This document shows positions 44,979 to 52,716 of a stretch of 64,000 nt of DNA, one piece after another (position 1 is the first letter of the stretch; each line of letters begins with the position of its first letter). The DNA comes from Humibacillus xanthopallidus (GTDB taxonomy: Bacteria; Actinomycetota; Actinomycetes; Actinomycetales; Dermatophilaceae). Where the stretch lies: positions 2,232,001 through 2,296,000 of the forward strand of contig NZ_VFQF01000001.1 in NCBI RefSeq assembly GCF_006717145.1, written 5' to 3'. The notes beneath the pieces were generated by a model that was not told the origin of the DNA, searched no databases, and worked only from the letters and a program-made list of their open reading frames with translations. The translations under genes were made by a program, and so were the position numbers.

Positions 44979-47440
44979 CGACGCAGATGTTCGGTGCGCC
45001 GATCCGGCGCAAGGAGGACCCCCGACTCGTCAGCGGCGGCGGCCGCTACCTCGACGACCTCGGTCACGACGCGCTCGCCGCGGCCTTCGTGCGCAGCCCC
45101 CACGCGCACGCCCGCATCGTCGAGGTCGACGCCGGCGACGCCGTCGATGTCGAGGGCGTCGTCGGGATCTACGTCCACGAGGACCTGCCGGGCCGCATCG
45201 GCGAGCCCCTGCCCCTGCTCATCCCCCACCCGACCCTCACGCACGGCCGCACGGGCTATGCCCTGGCCCGCGACGAGGTCAACCACGTCGGCGAGCCCGT
45301 CGTCATGGTCGTCGCCACCGACCGCTACGTCGCCGAGGACGCGTGCCAGCGCATCCGCGTCACCTACGAGCAGCTGCCGCCGGTCGTCGGTATCGACGCC
45401 GCCCGCGAGGGCGCGCTCCTCGTGCATGACGACGTGCCGGGCAACATCGCCGCCCACATGCTCCAGGAGGTCGGCGACGTCGAGTCTGCCCTCGCCGCCT
45501 CACCCCACACCCTCACCCTCGAGCTCGACATCGAGCGCAGCGCCTGCACCCCGATGGAAGGACGCGGGGTCTACGCCCGCTGGGACGACGAGCGCCGCGA
45601 GCTGCGCCTCTGGTCCTCGACCCAGACGTCGACGGGGGTGCGCGCCGCCGTCGCCGCCAAGCTCGACCTGCCGCTGGCCAAGGTCGAGTGCATCGCACCC
45701 GACGTCGGCGGCGGCTTCGGCGTCAAGATCGTGCACCCCTGGCCGGAGGAGGTGCTCGTGCCCTGGGCGGCCCGACTGCTCGGCCGGCCGGTCAAGTTCA
45801 CCGAGGACCGGCGCGAGCACTTCATCTCAGCGGCTCACGAGCGGGGCCAGCTCCAGACCGTGACCGTCGGATTCGATGACGACGGAAGGCTACTCGCGCT
45901 CGACGTCAAGTTCTGGCACGACAACGGCGCCTACACCCCCTACGGCATCATCGTGCCGATCATCACCTCGACGCAGCTGCTCGGCCCCTACAAGCCGGGC
46001 GCCTACCGCTGTGAGTTCTGGTCGCTCTATACGAACACCGTTCTCGTCACGCCGTATCGGGGCGCCGGCCGCCCGCAGGGCTGCTTCGCCATGGAGCGGG
46101 CGATGGACGCCATCGCCGACGAGCTCGGCATCGACCGCACCGAGGTGCGCTCGCGCAACTTCATCCTCCCGAGCCAGATGCCCTACGACCACGGGCTGCT
46201 CTTCCAGGACGGCCGTCCGCTCAAGTACGACTCCGGCGACTTCCCCGCGAGCCTGGCCAAGATCAAGGCGCTCGTGGGCTGGGACGACTTCGCGGCATAC
46301 CGCGTCGAGGCGGAGGCGGAAGGACGCCGCGTCGGGCTCGGGATCGGCTGCTACGTCGAGGGAACCGGCGTCGGCCCCTACGAGGGCGGCCACATCCAGA
46401 TCGAGACGAGCGGCCGCGTCAACGTGTCGACAGGGCTGACCTCGCAGGGTCAGGGGCACGAGACCGTCTTCGCGCAGATCGTCGCCGAGGAGCTCGGCGT
46501 GCGCCTCGAGGACGTCCACGTGACGACCGGCGACACTCGCAAGATGGCGTATGCCGTGGGCACCTTCGCGTCGCGCGCCGCGGTCATGAGCGGTAGCGCC
46601 ATCGCCCTCGCGGCACGGAACGTCCGCGCCAAGGCGCTGCGCATCGCCGCCGACGCGCTCGAGGTGTCACCGCAGGACCTCGAGATCGTCGAGGGCACTG
46701 TGCGCGTCAAGGGGGCGCCGGCGACCTCGATGTCGCTCGGCACGGTGTCCGTGCTGTCCAACCCCCTGCGGTATGCGTTCGACGAAGCCGCCCAGGCCGC
46801 AACGCAGTTCGCGGGCACCTTCGACCCCGACAAGCCTCCGGTGGCCGAGGACGACGAGCCCGGCCTCGAGGGTCGCGACTTCTACTCCCCCACCCAGGCG
46901 ACCTTCGCCAACGGCATGCACGCGGCGATCGTCGAGACCGACCCCGTCACGGCCGAGATCCGCATCCTGCGCTACTGCGTCGTGCACGACTGCGGCACCA
47001 TGATCAACCCGATGATCGTCGAGGGGCAGGTGCACGGCGGGGTCGCCCAGGGTGTCGGCGGCGCCCTCTACGAGCGGATGGCCTACGACGAGTCGGGGCA
47101 GCTGCTCAATGCCTCGTTCATGGACTTCCTCGTGCCCTACGCCTCCGAGGTGCCGACGATCGAGACCGACCACCTCGAGACGCCGTCTCCGCTGAATCCC
47201 CTGGGCATCAAGGGTGCCGGTGAGGCGGGGTGCATCCCCGTGTCGGCCGTCATCGCCTCCGCGATCGAGGACGCCGAGGGCTTCCCGATCTCGCGGATGC
47301 CGATCTCGCCCAACGACCTCTGGGAGCTGCGCCGCCAGCACGCCGCCGGCGAGATCCCCTCGCTGCACCGCGCAACTCGGAGCGCGGCACGTGATGCAGG
47401 CACGACCGAAGCCACCGAAGCCAAGGAGACGACGGCATGA
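44975..47440 (+). CDS. Molybdenum hydroxylase, molybdopterin-binding large subunit
   Basis: An 821-residue catalytic subunit. GAPIRRKEDPRLVSGGGRYL starts the family; VGGGFGVKIVHPWPEE, TPYRGAGRPQGCFAMERAMD and GIKGAGEAGCIPVSAVIA (with the catalytic Glu) are the cofactor and active-site segments. The CO-dehydrogenase loop AYRCSFR is absent, so the substrate is a N-heterocycle or aldehyde, not CO. With a uracil permease and a barbiturase-family enzyme nearby, uracil/thymine oxidation to barbiturate is the best inference. No xanthine-specific XdhB features could be confirmed. Confidence 0.92.
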   Translation: MTTQMFGAPIRRKEDPRLVSGGGRYLDDLGHDALAAAFVRSPHAHARIVEVDAGDAVDVEGVVGIYVHEDLPGRIGEPLPLLIPHPTLTHGRTGYALARDEVNHVGEPVVMVVATDRYVAEDACQRIRVTYEQLPPVVGIDAAREGALLVHDDVPGNIAAHMLQEVGDVESALAASPHTLTLELDIERSACTPMEGRGVYARWDDERRELRLWSSTQTSTGVRAAVAAKLDLPLAKVECIAPDVGGGFGVKIVHPWPEEVLVPWAARLLGRPVKFTEDRREHFISAAHERGQLQTVTVGFDDDGRLLALDVKFWHDNGAYTPYGIIVPIITSTQLLGPYKPGAYRCEFWSLYTNTVLVTPYRGAGRPQGCFAMERAMDAIADELGIDRTEVRSRNFILPSQMPYDHGLLFQDGRPLKYDSGDFPASLAKIKALVGWDDFAAYRVEAEAEGRRVGLGIGCYVEGTGVGPYEGGHIQIETSGRVNVSTGLTSQGQGHETVFAQIVAEELGVRLEDVHVTTGDTRKMAYAVGTFASRAAVMSGSAIALAARNVRAKALRIAADALEVSPQDLEIVEGTVRVKGAPATSMSLGTVSVLSNPLRYAFDEAAQAATQFAGTFDPDKPPVAEDDEPGLEGRDFYSPTQATFANGMHAAIVETDPVTAEIRILRYCVVHDCGTMINPMIVEGQVHGGVAQGVGGALYERMAYDESGQLLNASFMDFLVPYASEVPTIETDHLETPSPLNPLGIKGAGEAGCIPVSAVIASAIEDAEGFPISRMPISPNDLWELRRQHAAGEIPSLHRATRSAARDAGTTEATEAKETTA

Positions 47441-48120
47441 AGATCACCGGCACCTCGACCCTCGCGGCGCCGCCCCACCAGGTGTGGGACGCCGTCCACG
47501 ACCCCGCGGTCCTCGCCCGCTGCCTGCCCGGCTGCGAGCGCCTCACCGAGCTCGCCGACCACCACTACGCGATGACCGTGACCGCGGGTGTGGCGGCCAT
47601 CAAGGGCACCTACGACGGCGAGGTGGCCCTGCTCGAGCCCCAGCCGCCGAGCTCCTTCGCCATGCGTGCCTCCGGGGTCGGTGCGCCCGGCACGGTCGAC
47701 GCGCTCGTCGTCGTGCGTCTTGCGGAGACCCCCCTCGGAGGCACCGAGCTCACCTATGACGCCGACGCCTCCGTCGGGGGTGCCATCGGCGGGGTCGGGC
47801 AGCGGATGCTCTCGGGAGTGACGCGCAAGATGGCGGGTCAGTTCTTCGCGGCGCTCGACGCCGACATCGCCGGCCTCAACGGCCTCGAGGGGGTGACCGA
47901 GCTGACCGAGCTCGCGGGCGCCCCCGCGTTGACCGGCGCGGCCGCCCCCGCTGGTACGGCTGCCGCTGCCCCCGCACCGCGGTCCTACGCCGGGCGCGCC
48001 TCGCAGCCGGGCGAGTCCGCTCTCGAGGGCTCTCGCGGCTTCGCCCTCGGCGTCGTGGCGGGCGGCGTCATCGCCCTGCTCGGAGTGGCCCTCGGGGCGC
48101 GGCTCGGACGGAGGCGCTGA
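47437..48120 (+). CDS. CoxG-like SRPBCC protein with C-terminal membrane anchor
   Basis: A 227-residue protein: an SRPBCC/CoxG domain (TSTLAAPPHQVWDAVHDPAV, ARCLPGCERL, AAIKGTYDGEVAL, GVGQRMLSGVTRKMAGQFF), an Ala/Pro linker and a C-terminal membrane helix with a basic end (GVVAGGVIALLGVALGA, RLGRRR). CoxG proteins recruit molybdenum hydroxylases such as CO dehydrogenase to the inner membrane, so this protein probably anchors the neighbouring enzyme to the respiratory chain. It overlaps the large-subunit gene by 4 bases. Confidence 0.9.
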   Translation: MKITGTSTLAAPPHQVWDAVHDPAVLARCLPGCERLTELADHHYAMTVTAGVAAIKGTYDGEVALLEPQPPSSFAMRASGVGAPGTVDALVVVRLAETPLGGTELTYDADASVGGAIGGVGQRMLSGVTRKMAGQFFAALDADIAGLNGLEGVTELTELAGAPALTGAAAPAGTAAAAPAPRSYAGRASQPGESALEGSRGFALGVVAGGVIALLGVALGARLGRRR

Positions 48121-48121
48121 C

Positions 48122-49045
48122 GTGCGCGCCTTCACTGCCGCAGCCGTCCAGATCGCTCCAGTGGCGGCACCGCTGACGGCCGACACCATCGCCGCCAACC
48201 TCGAGCACTGCGTGGAGATGACGCGGCGCTGTGTCGCCGCGACCGGCGCCGAGCTCGTCGTGCTGCCCGAGACGGCGACGACCGGCTTCACCCCGGGTTG
48301 CTCCAAGGAGGAGCTCTGGGACCTCGTCACCGAGCTGCCCGGGCCGATGACCCAGCCGCTGCAGGACACCGCCCGCGAGCTCGGCGTGCACCTGTGCGTC
48401 GGCACCTACGAGCGCGGCCCCGAGCGCGGCATCGTCTACAACTCCTCGGTGCTCGTCGCCCCGTCGGGCGAGGTGCTCGGCGTCTACCGCAAGACGCACC
48501 CCTTCTGCTCCGAGATCGTCACGGGCGGTGGGTGGGTTACGCCCGGCGACACCGTCACGGTGTGCGACACCGAGCTCGGCCGCATCGGCATGATCATCTG
48601 CTTCGACGGCGACTACCCGGAGCTCGCGCGCATCCAGGCCGTGCAGGGGGCCGAGGTCATCTGCCGCCCGTCGGCGCTGCTGCGCTCGGCCGACATCTGG
48701 GACCTCACCTCCCGTGCCCGCGCCTACGACAACCACGTCTACGTCATCGGCGCCAACGCCGTCGGGGCCGACCCCGCCGGGGTGCTCTACTTCGGCAACT
48801 CGCACATCGTCACGCCCATCGGCCACATCGTCGCCCGCGCCGCCACCCACGAGGGCTGGGTCACGGCGCGCCTCGACCCGGCCGACGCGCTGGCGTCGCT
48901 CACGCCCGGGTCCAACATCGGGCAGTCCTTCGACCACCTGCGCGACCGCAACCTCGACCTCATCCGCAACCACCGCGACGACCTCGAGCGCCCGGCCGAG
49001 ACACCGTTCGCGCACGCCCCCATCCACCGGGGCGACGCGGGCTGA
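48122..49045 (+). CDS. Carbon-nitrogen hydrolase (nitrilase superfamily amidase)
   Basis: A 307-residue protein with the complete Glu-Lys-Cys triad: Glu50 in VVLPETATTGF, Lys124 in YRKTHPFCSE and Cys160 in MIICFDGDYPE. VYNSSVLVAPSGEVLGVYRK and DYPELARIQAVQGAEVICRP match aliphatic amidase/N-carbamoyl amidohydrolase branches. It starts one base after the CoxG-like gene, so it belongs to the hydroxylase operon. I infer removal of an amide from a pathway product (malonamate to malonate, or ureidomalonate hydrolysis); the exact substrate is not shown. Confidence 0.88.
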   Translation: MRAFTAAAVQIAPVAAPLTADTIAANLEHCVEMTRRCVAATGAELVVLPETATTGFTPGCSKEELWDLVTELPGPMTQPLQDTARELGVHLCVGTYERGPERGIVYNSSVLVAPSGEVLGVYRKTHPFCSEIVTGGGWVTPGDTVTVCDTELGRIGMIICFDGDYPELARIQAVQGAEVICRPSALLRSADIWDLTSRARAYDNHVYVIGANAVGADPAGVLYFGNSHIVTPIGHIVARAATHEGWVTARLDPADALASLTPGSNIGQSFDHLRDRNLDLIRNHRDDLERPAETPFAHAPIHRGDAG

Positions 49046-49046
49046 C

Positions 49047-49070
49047 CCATCGAGAGAGCACGCCGTCGGC
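49047..49070 (+). repeat. Single family B copy
   Basis: ATCGAGAGAGCACGCCGTCGG directly follows the stop of the carbon-nitrogen hydrolase gene. Thirty bases on, a dyad (GCCACCC ... GGGTGGC) encloses CGCCCGTATGCC; together they may end transcription. Confidence 0.6.
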
Positions 49071-49151
49071 TCGGCAGCCACCCCGCCCGTATGCCGGGTG
49101 GCTCGCGCCGCGCCTGCGCACCCTGTCGTGGGGGGCGCCGGCCCGCTGCGG

Positions 49152-49649
49152 CTAGGACGACGCCCAGTCGTAGACGACGGAGGTGCGCAGGAACACGTCT
49201 GCAGCAGAACGGTTCTCGCGGCTGATGACGACCCAGAAGAGGACGGCCGGGATGAAGACGCAGAGCAGGGCGCGACCGAGGGCGATGAGGGGCCGCACTC
49301 GCCCGCCCCGGGCGTTGACGACCCTCAGCCCCAGCAGGCGCGCACCGTAGGTGCGACCGGTCGTCGCCCAGGCAAGGGTGAAGTAGCAGACGAGGAAGCC
49401 GAGGAAGCAGGCGAAGAGCACCCCGAAGCCGGGGTCGGGGAAGCTGAAGCCCCGGGGACTCAGCACGAAGTACGCGGCGACGGCACCGGCATACCCCAGC
49501 GCGACGGCGGCCACGCCGACGGCACCGTCGACGCACGCAGCCAGCGTCCTCGTCACGATGCCCGCACGGTGGCCCTGCACGGAGCGGACGGCGGTGGGGA
49601 CCGTGACGCGCGCGGCGCCGTTCTGCGAGACGTCCTCTGGCTGTTTCAC
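49152..49649 (-). CDS. RDD family membrane protein
   Basis: A 165-residue protein. AGIVTRTLAACVDGAVGVAA holds the R..D pair of the RDD family, TTGRTYGARLLGLRVVNARG is the conserved central loop and SAADVFLRTSVVYDW the end. Three to four membrane segments. Function unknown; some RDD proteins are ion antiporters. It follows the 18-residue-repeat protein by 11 bases, a pairing that suggests a joint membrane role. GTG start. Confidence 0.88.
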   Translation of the reverse strand: MKQPEDVSQNGAARVTVPTAVRSVQGHRAGIVTRTLAACVDGAVGVAAVALGYAGAVAAYFVLSPRGFSFPDPGFGVLFACFLGFLVCYFTLAWATTGRTYGARLLGLRVVNARGGRVRPLIALGRALLCVFIPAVLFWVVISRENRSAADVFLRTSVVYDWASS

Positions 49650-49660
49650 CCGTGCCTGCC

Positions 49661-50638
49661 TCAGTGATCGGAGCCGCTGGGAGCTGCCGGTGCGGCCGTG
49701 CCGTCACGGCCTCGGGGCGTCGGTTGGCCCGGTGCGCGCTCCTGCCGGCGGAGCAGCCGGTCGACGACGTGCGACACCCGCTCGTCGGCGCCGATGCCCT
49801 GGCGGCGCACCTCGCGCAGCCCTTCGGAGGCCATCGAGCCGGTCGAGCTGCGGATGATGCCGGGCAGGTCGATGCCCTCGACCACGAACTCCGCCAGCTC
49901 GATGAGGTCGAGCTTCGCGATGACCTTGTCGAAGTCGGCCCGGGCGACGACGGCGTCGACATCGACCCGGTCGATGATGCGCTCCAGGTCGACGCCCGCG
50001 ACCACTTCGTCGATGTCGACCCGGTCGATCGCCTTCATCAGGTCGGCCTTGGCCACCACGGCGTCGACGTCCACCCGGTCGATGACGGCCTGGATGTTGG
50101 CGCGGGCGATGACCGCGTCGACGTCGATGCGGTCGATGATGCGCTGGAGGTCGACCCCGGCGACGATGCCGTCGATGTCGACCCGGTCGATCGCCCTCTG
50201 CAGGTCGGCCCGCGCCACGACGGCGTCGACGTCGAGCTCGGCCGCGAGCGCGTCGAGGTCGACGTGCTTGCGCACCAGCTCGTTGACGTCGACGAAGCCC
50301 ATCACGGAGTCCACCAGCCCCGGAGCGACCCGTCGAGCGAGAGCGTCTGCACGGCTGAGGGCCTCACGACGCTCCCGGTCGCCGCGCCTCAGGAGCTCGT
50401 CGACCCACGGCTGGCGACGCGCAACCCGTGCTGCGGTGCCCGGCAGAGCCGCAACAGCCCTCAGAGGGGCGCCGACGAGGGGGAGGCTACCGGCGCGCCG
50501 GGCGGTGTCGATGGCCACCAGTGCGAGACCGAGCACCGCGTCGGCCGCGTCGACGCCCGTCCAGCCGGGGCCGCGCTCGGGGACACGCGGGGCCGAGGGA
50601 GACGCGGAGATCGGGGCATCCGGCGGTCCGAGGTGCAC
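49661..50638 (-). CDS. 18-residue-repeat protein (VDxDAVVARADLxxxIDR repeats)
   Basis: A 325-residue protein without a signal peptide. Residues about 120-245 are at least six near-perfect 18-residue units of the form RVDIDGIVAGVDLQRIID, visible in the DNA as a 54-base period between about 49950 and 50285. The pattern (alternating hydrophobics, one turn of VDxD per unit) suggests a solenoid or amphipathic helix array at a membrane surface. Flanks are Pro/Gly-rich. I do not know a function; it is followed by an RDD protein. GTG at 50638 has AGGAGG 6 bases upstream. Confidence 0.8.
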   Translation of the reverse strand: MHLGPPDAPISASPSAPRVPERGPGWTGVDAADAVLGLALVAIDTARRAGSLPLVGAPLRAVAALPGTAARVARRQPWVDELLRRGDRERREALSRADALARRVAPGLVDSVMGFVDVNELVRKHVDLDALAAELDVDAVVARADLQRAIDRVDIDGIVAGVDLQRIIDRIDVDAVIARANIQAVIDRVDVDAVVAKADLMKAIDRVDIDEVVAGVDLERIIDRVDVDAVVARADFDKVIAKLDLIELAEFVVEGIDLPGIIRSSTGSMASEGLREVRRQGIGADERVSHVVDRLLRRQERAPGQPTPRGRDGTAAPAAPSGSDH

Positions 50639-50780
50639 GGGAGCCTCCTGACGACGATGTGCTGGGCCAACACCACCATCATCCGCTCCCGGACGATCTC
50701 GCGCGTCATCTCGTCCGGGTGACCCGAGATGCGCACCGAAACCGGTTGCTCGACGACAAACCACCCTTTCCGCCCACCCA

Positions 50781-50919
50781 CGATCCAAAGCGCACTCCGT
50801 CGGCATCCCACAACCCCGACGAAATGCTCTCTCGATCGAAAGGGGGCGGCCTTGTCACTCAGCAATCGAAAGAGCAGTCCGTCGGCATCCCGCAACCCGA
50901 CGGAGTCCTCTTTCGATTG
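50781..50919. repeat. Family B cluster, alternating orientation
   Basis: Four copies near 50781 (plus, degenerate), 50818 (minus), 50862 (plus) and 50898 (minus). They fill the gap between the sigma-factor stop and the repeat-protein start, both on the minus strand. Adjacent opposite copies can pair into hairpins. Confidence 0.85.
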
Positions 50920-50926
50920 GCGCGGG

Positions 50927-52111
50927 TCAGCAAGCTCCCGTATGCCGGAGGCGGGCCACCTGGGCCAGCAGGTGTCGCTGCTCGGCGAGGTTCACCGCCA
51001 GGGCGGCCGCGCGCTCGAGGTGGTCCGCCGCCGCGTCGCAGTCACCCGCCATCTCGAGGAGGTGCCCACGAACGCTGAGCCACCGCTGCGTGCCGCCCAG
51101 TGCGTCAGCGACCTCGTCGACGACCCGCAGCCCCTCGTCCGGACCGTCCGCCGCCGCGACCGCCACCGCCCGGTTGAGCGTGACCACTGGGTTTCCCGTG
51201 ACGCCTTCCAGAAGTTCGTAGAGCGCGCAGATCTCGCTCCAGTCCGTCTCACCGGCCGAGGGAGCCCTGTCGTGAACGGCCGCGATGGCGGCTTGGAGCT
51301 GGTACTCCCCCACGTCGTGGTGGGCCATCGCGCGTCCGAGCAGGTCGACGCCCTCTGCGACGAGCGCGGCGTCCCACCGGGACCGGTCCTGGTCGGGCAG
51401 CGGCACGAGGCGGCCCTGGTCGTCGGTGCGCGCGGCCCGACGGGCGTCGAGCAGCAGCAAGAGCGCGAGCAGGCCCATCGTCTCCGGCTCATCCGGTGCG
51501 CCCGCCACGAGGAGCCGGGTCAGGCGGATCGCCTCTGCGCAGAGGTCGACCCGTTGCAGCTCCTCCCCCCGCGTTCCCGTGTAACCCTCGTTGAAGACGA
51601 GGTAGAGGACGTGGAGCACCGTCCGCAGGCGTTGGTCGCGGTCTGTGCCGGACGGCATACGGAAGGGCTCGCCCGACTGGCGGATCTGCGTCTTGGCGCG
51701 GCTGATCCGCTGCGCCATCGTCGACTCCGGCACGAGGAACGCCCGCGCGATCTCAGCCGTGGTCAGGCCGCCCACCGCACGCAGGGTGAGCGCGATGGCC
51801 GAGGCCGGGGTCAAGGACGGGTGACAGCACAGGAAGAGAACCGTCAGGCTGTCGTCGCGGTCGGGGGCGTCGGCCGCCGGCACGTCCCAGGCGACGACTC
51901 TGGCCTCACGCTCACGGCGTGCGGTGTCGCTGCGCCAGGCGTCGACGAGGCGCCGGGAGGCCGCACGGATGAGCCAGGCGTGAGGCTCCTCCGGCACGCC
52001 GTCCTCCGGCCACCGACGCGCGGCGGCGATGAGGGCCTCCTGGGTCGCGTCCTCTGCCCCGTCGAAGTCGCCGAACCTCCGGCTGACCACGCCGACGACC
52101 TGCGGCGCCAA
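50927..52111 (-). CDS. ECF42-type RNA polymerase sigma factor
   Basis: About 394 residues. Region 2 is DFDGAEDATQEALIAAARRW, region 4 is GLTTAEIARAFLVPESTMAQ, and the long C-terminal TPR-like domain (VLYLVFNEGYTGTRGEELQR; LNRAVAVAAADGPDEGL) is specific to the ECF42/DUF6596 group. These sigma factors are co-encoded with YCII/DGPF proteins, as here. No ATG or GTG is available in frame near the expected start. TTG at 52111 cuts into the first helix (homology begins earlier, at VDDLLRTLAPQ), while a CTG at 52150 would overlap the YCII stop as CTGA. Confidence 0.9.
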   Translation of the reverse strand: MAPQVVGVVSRRFGDFDGAEDATQEALIAAARRWPEDGVPEEPHAWLIRAASRRLVDAWRSDTARREREARVVAWDVPAADAPDRDDSLTVLFLCCHPSLTPASAIALTLRAVGGLTTAEIARAFLVPESTMAQRISRAKTQIRQSGEPFRMPSGTDRDQRLRTVLHVLYLVFNEGYTGTRGEELQRVDLCAEAIRLTRLLVAGAPDEPETMGLLALLLLLDARRAARTDDQGRLVPLPDQDRSRWDAALVAEGVDLLGRAMAHHDVGEYQLQAAIAAVHDRAPSAGETDWSEICALYELLEGVTGNPVVTLNRAVAVAAADGPDEGLRVVDEVADALGGTQRWLSVRGHLLEMAGDCDAAADHLERAAALAVNLAEQRHLLAQVARLRHTGAC

Positions 52112-52146
52112 GGTGCGCAGCAGGTCGTCGACCGACGGGGAAGGGC

Positions 52147-52587
52147 TCAGCGGACGCCCTCGGCGGTGCGCAGGAAGTCATCCATCGAGTCGACGTCGGA
52201 CGGCGCGTCGTCCATCACCTGCCGCACGTGGATCGGCTGGGCGAGCGGCACCCCACCGGGACCGGGCACCGCCGACACCCTCGCGGCGATCTCGATGGCT
52301 CGCTCCTCCGACTCGACCTCGACGACCTGGAAGCCGGCGAGCCACTCCTTGAACTCCTGGAAGGGACCGTCCGTCACGACGGGCGTGCCACCCTCGGAGC
52401 GCACGATCTTCGCCAGATCCGGACCCGTGAGGATGGTCGACCCCACAAGCTCGCCACTCGCGATGAGCTCCTCGTTGAGCGTGCCGTAGTAGTCGAGGTG
52501 CGCCTGCACCTCTTCGGGTGTCCACTCCGACATCGGGGTGTCGACGTTCCCGGGCTGGAAGTCGACGCCGATGAGGTACTTCGCCAT
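52147..52587 (-). CDS. YCII-related (DGPF) protein, sigma-factor partner
   Basis: A 146-residue ferredoxin-like-fold protein. VVTDGPFQEFKEWLAGFQVV carries the DGPF motif and MAKYLIGVDFQPGN the first strand. It is the first gene of a unit with the ECF42 sigma factor and is thought, from the family context, to serve as signalling partner. AAGGAG lies 8 bases before ATG 52587. Confidence 0.9.
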   Translation of the reverse strand: MAKYLIGVDFQPGNVDTPMSEWTPEEVQAHLDYYGTLNEELIASGELVGSTILTGPDLAKIVRSEGGTPVVTDGPFQEFKEWLAGFQVVEVESEERAIEIAARVSAVPGPGGVPLAQPIHVRQVMDDAPSDVDSMDDFLRTAEGVR

Positions 52588-52664
52588 GACTGCTCTCCTT
52601 CGTGTCGGCGCGCCCAGAGTGGCACGCTCACCCCTCAGACGGAGCCGAGGTGCGGTTCTCGACA

Positions 52665-52681
52665 TTGGCAGGTTGTGCCAA
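52665..52681 (+). promoter_or_regulatory. Putative shared operator before hyuA
   Basis: Perfect dyad TTGGCA-GGTTG-TGCCAA. It shares TTGKCAGGTTGTGCC with the site before the molybdenum hydroxylase operon. The hyuA ATG is 35 bases downstream. Confidence 0.55.
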
Positions 52682-52716
52682 CGCCACCGCGATGGGTGCT
52701 CGGTTGGATTCTTCCC

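Noticed and set aside
44975-47440. CO dehydrogenase large subunit
   Set aside because: The AYRCSFR active-site loop is missing; the motif is YRGAGRPQGCF, as in N-heterocycle and aldehyde hydroxylases.
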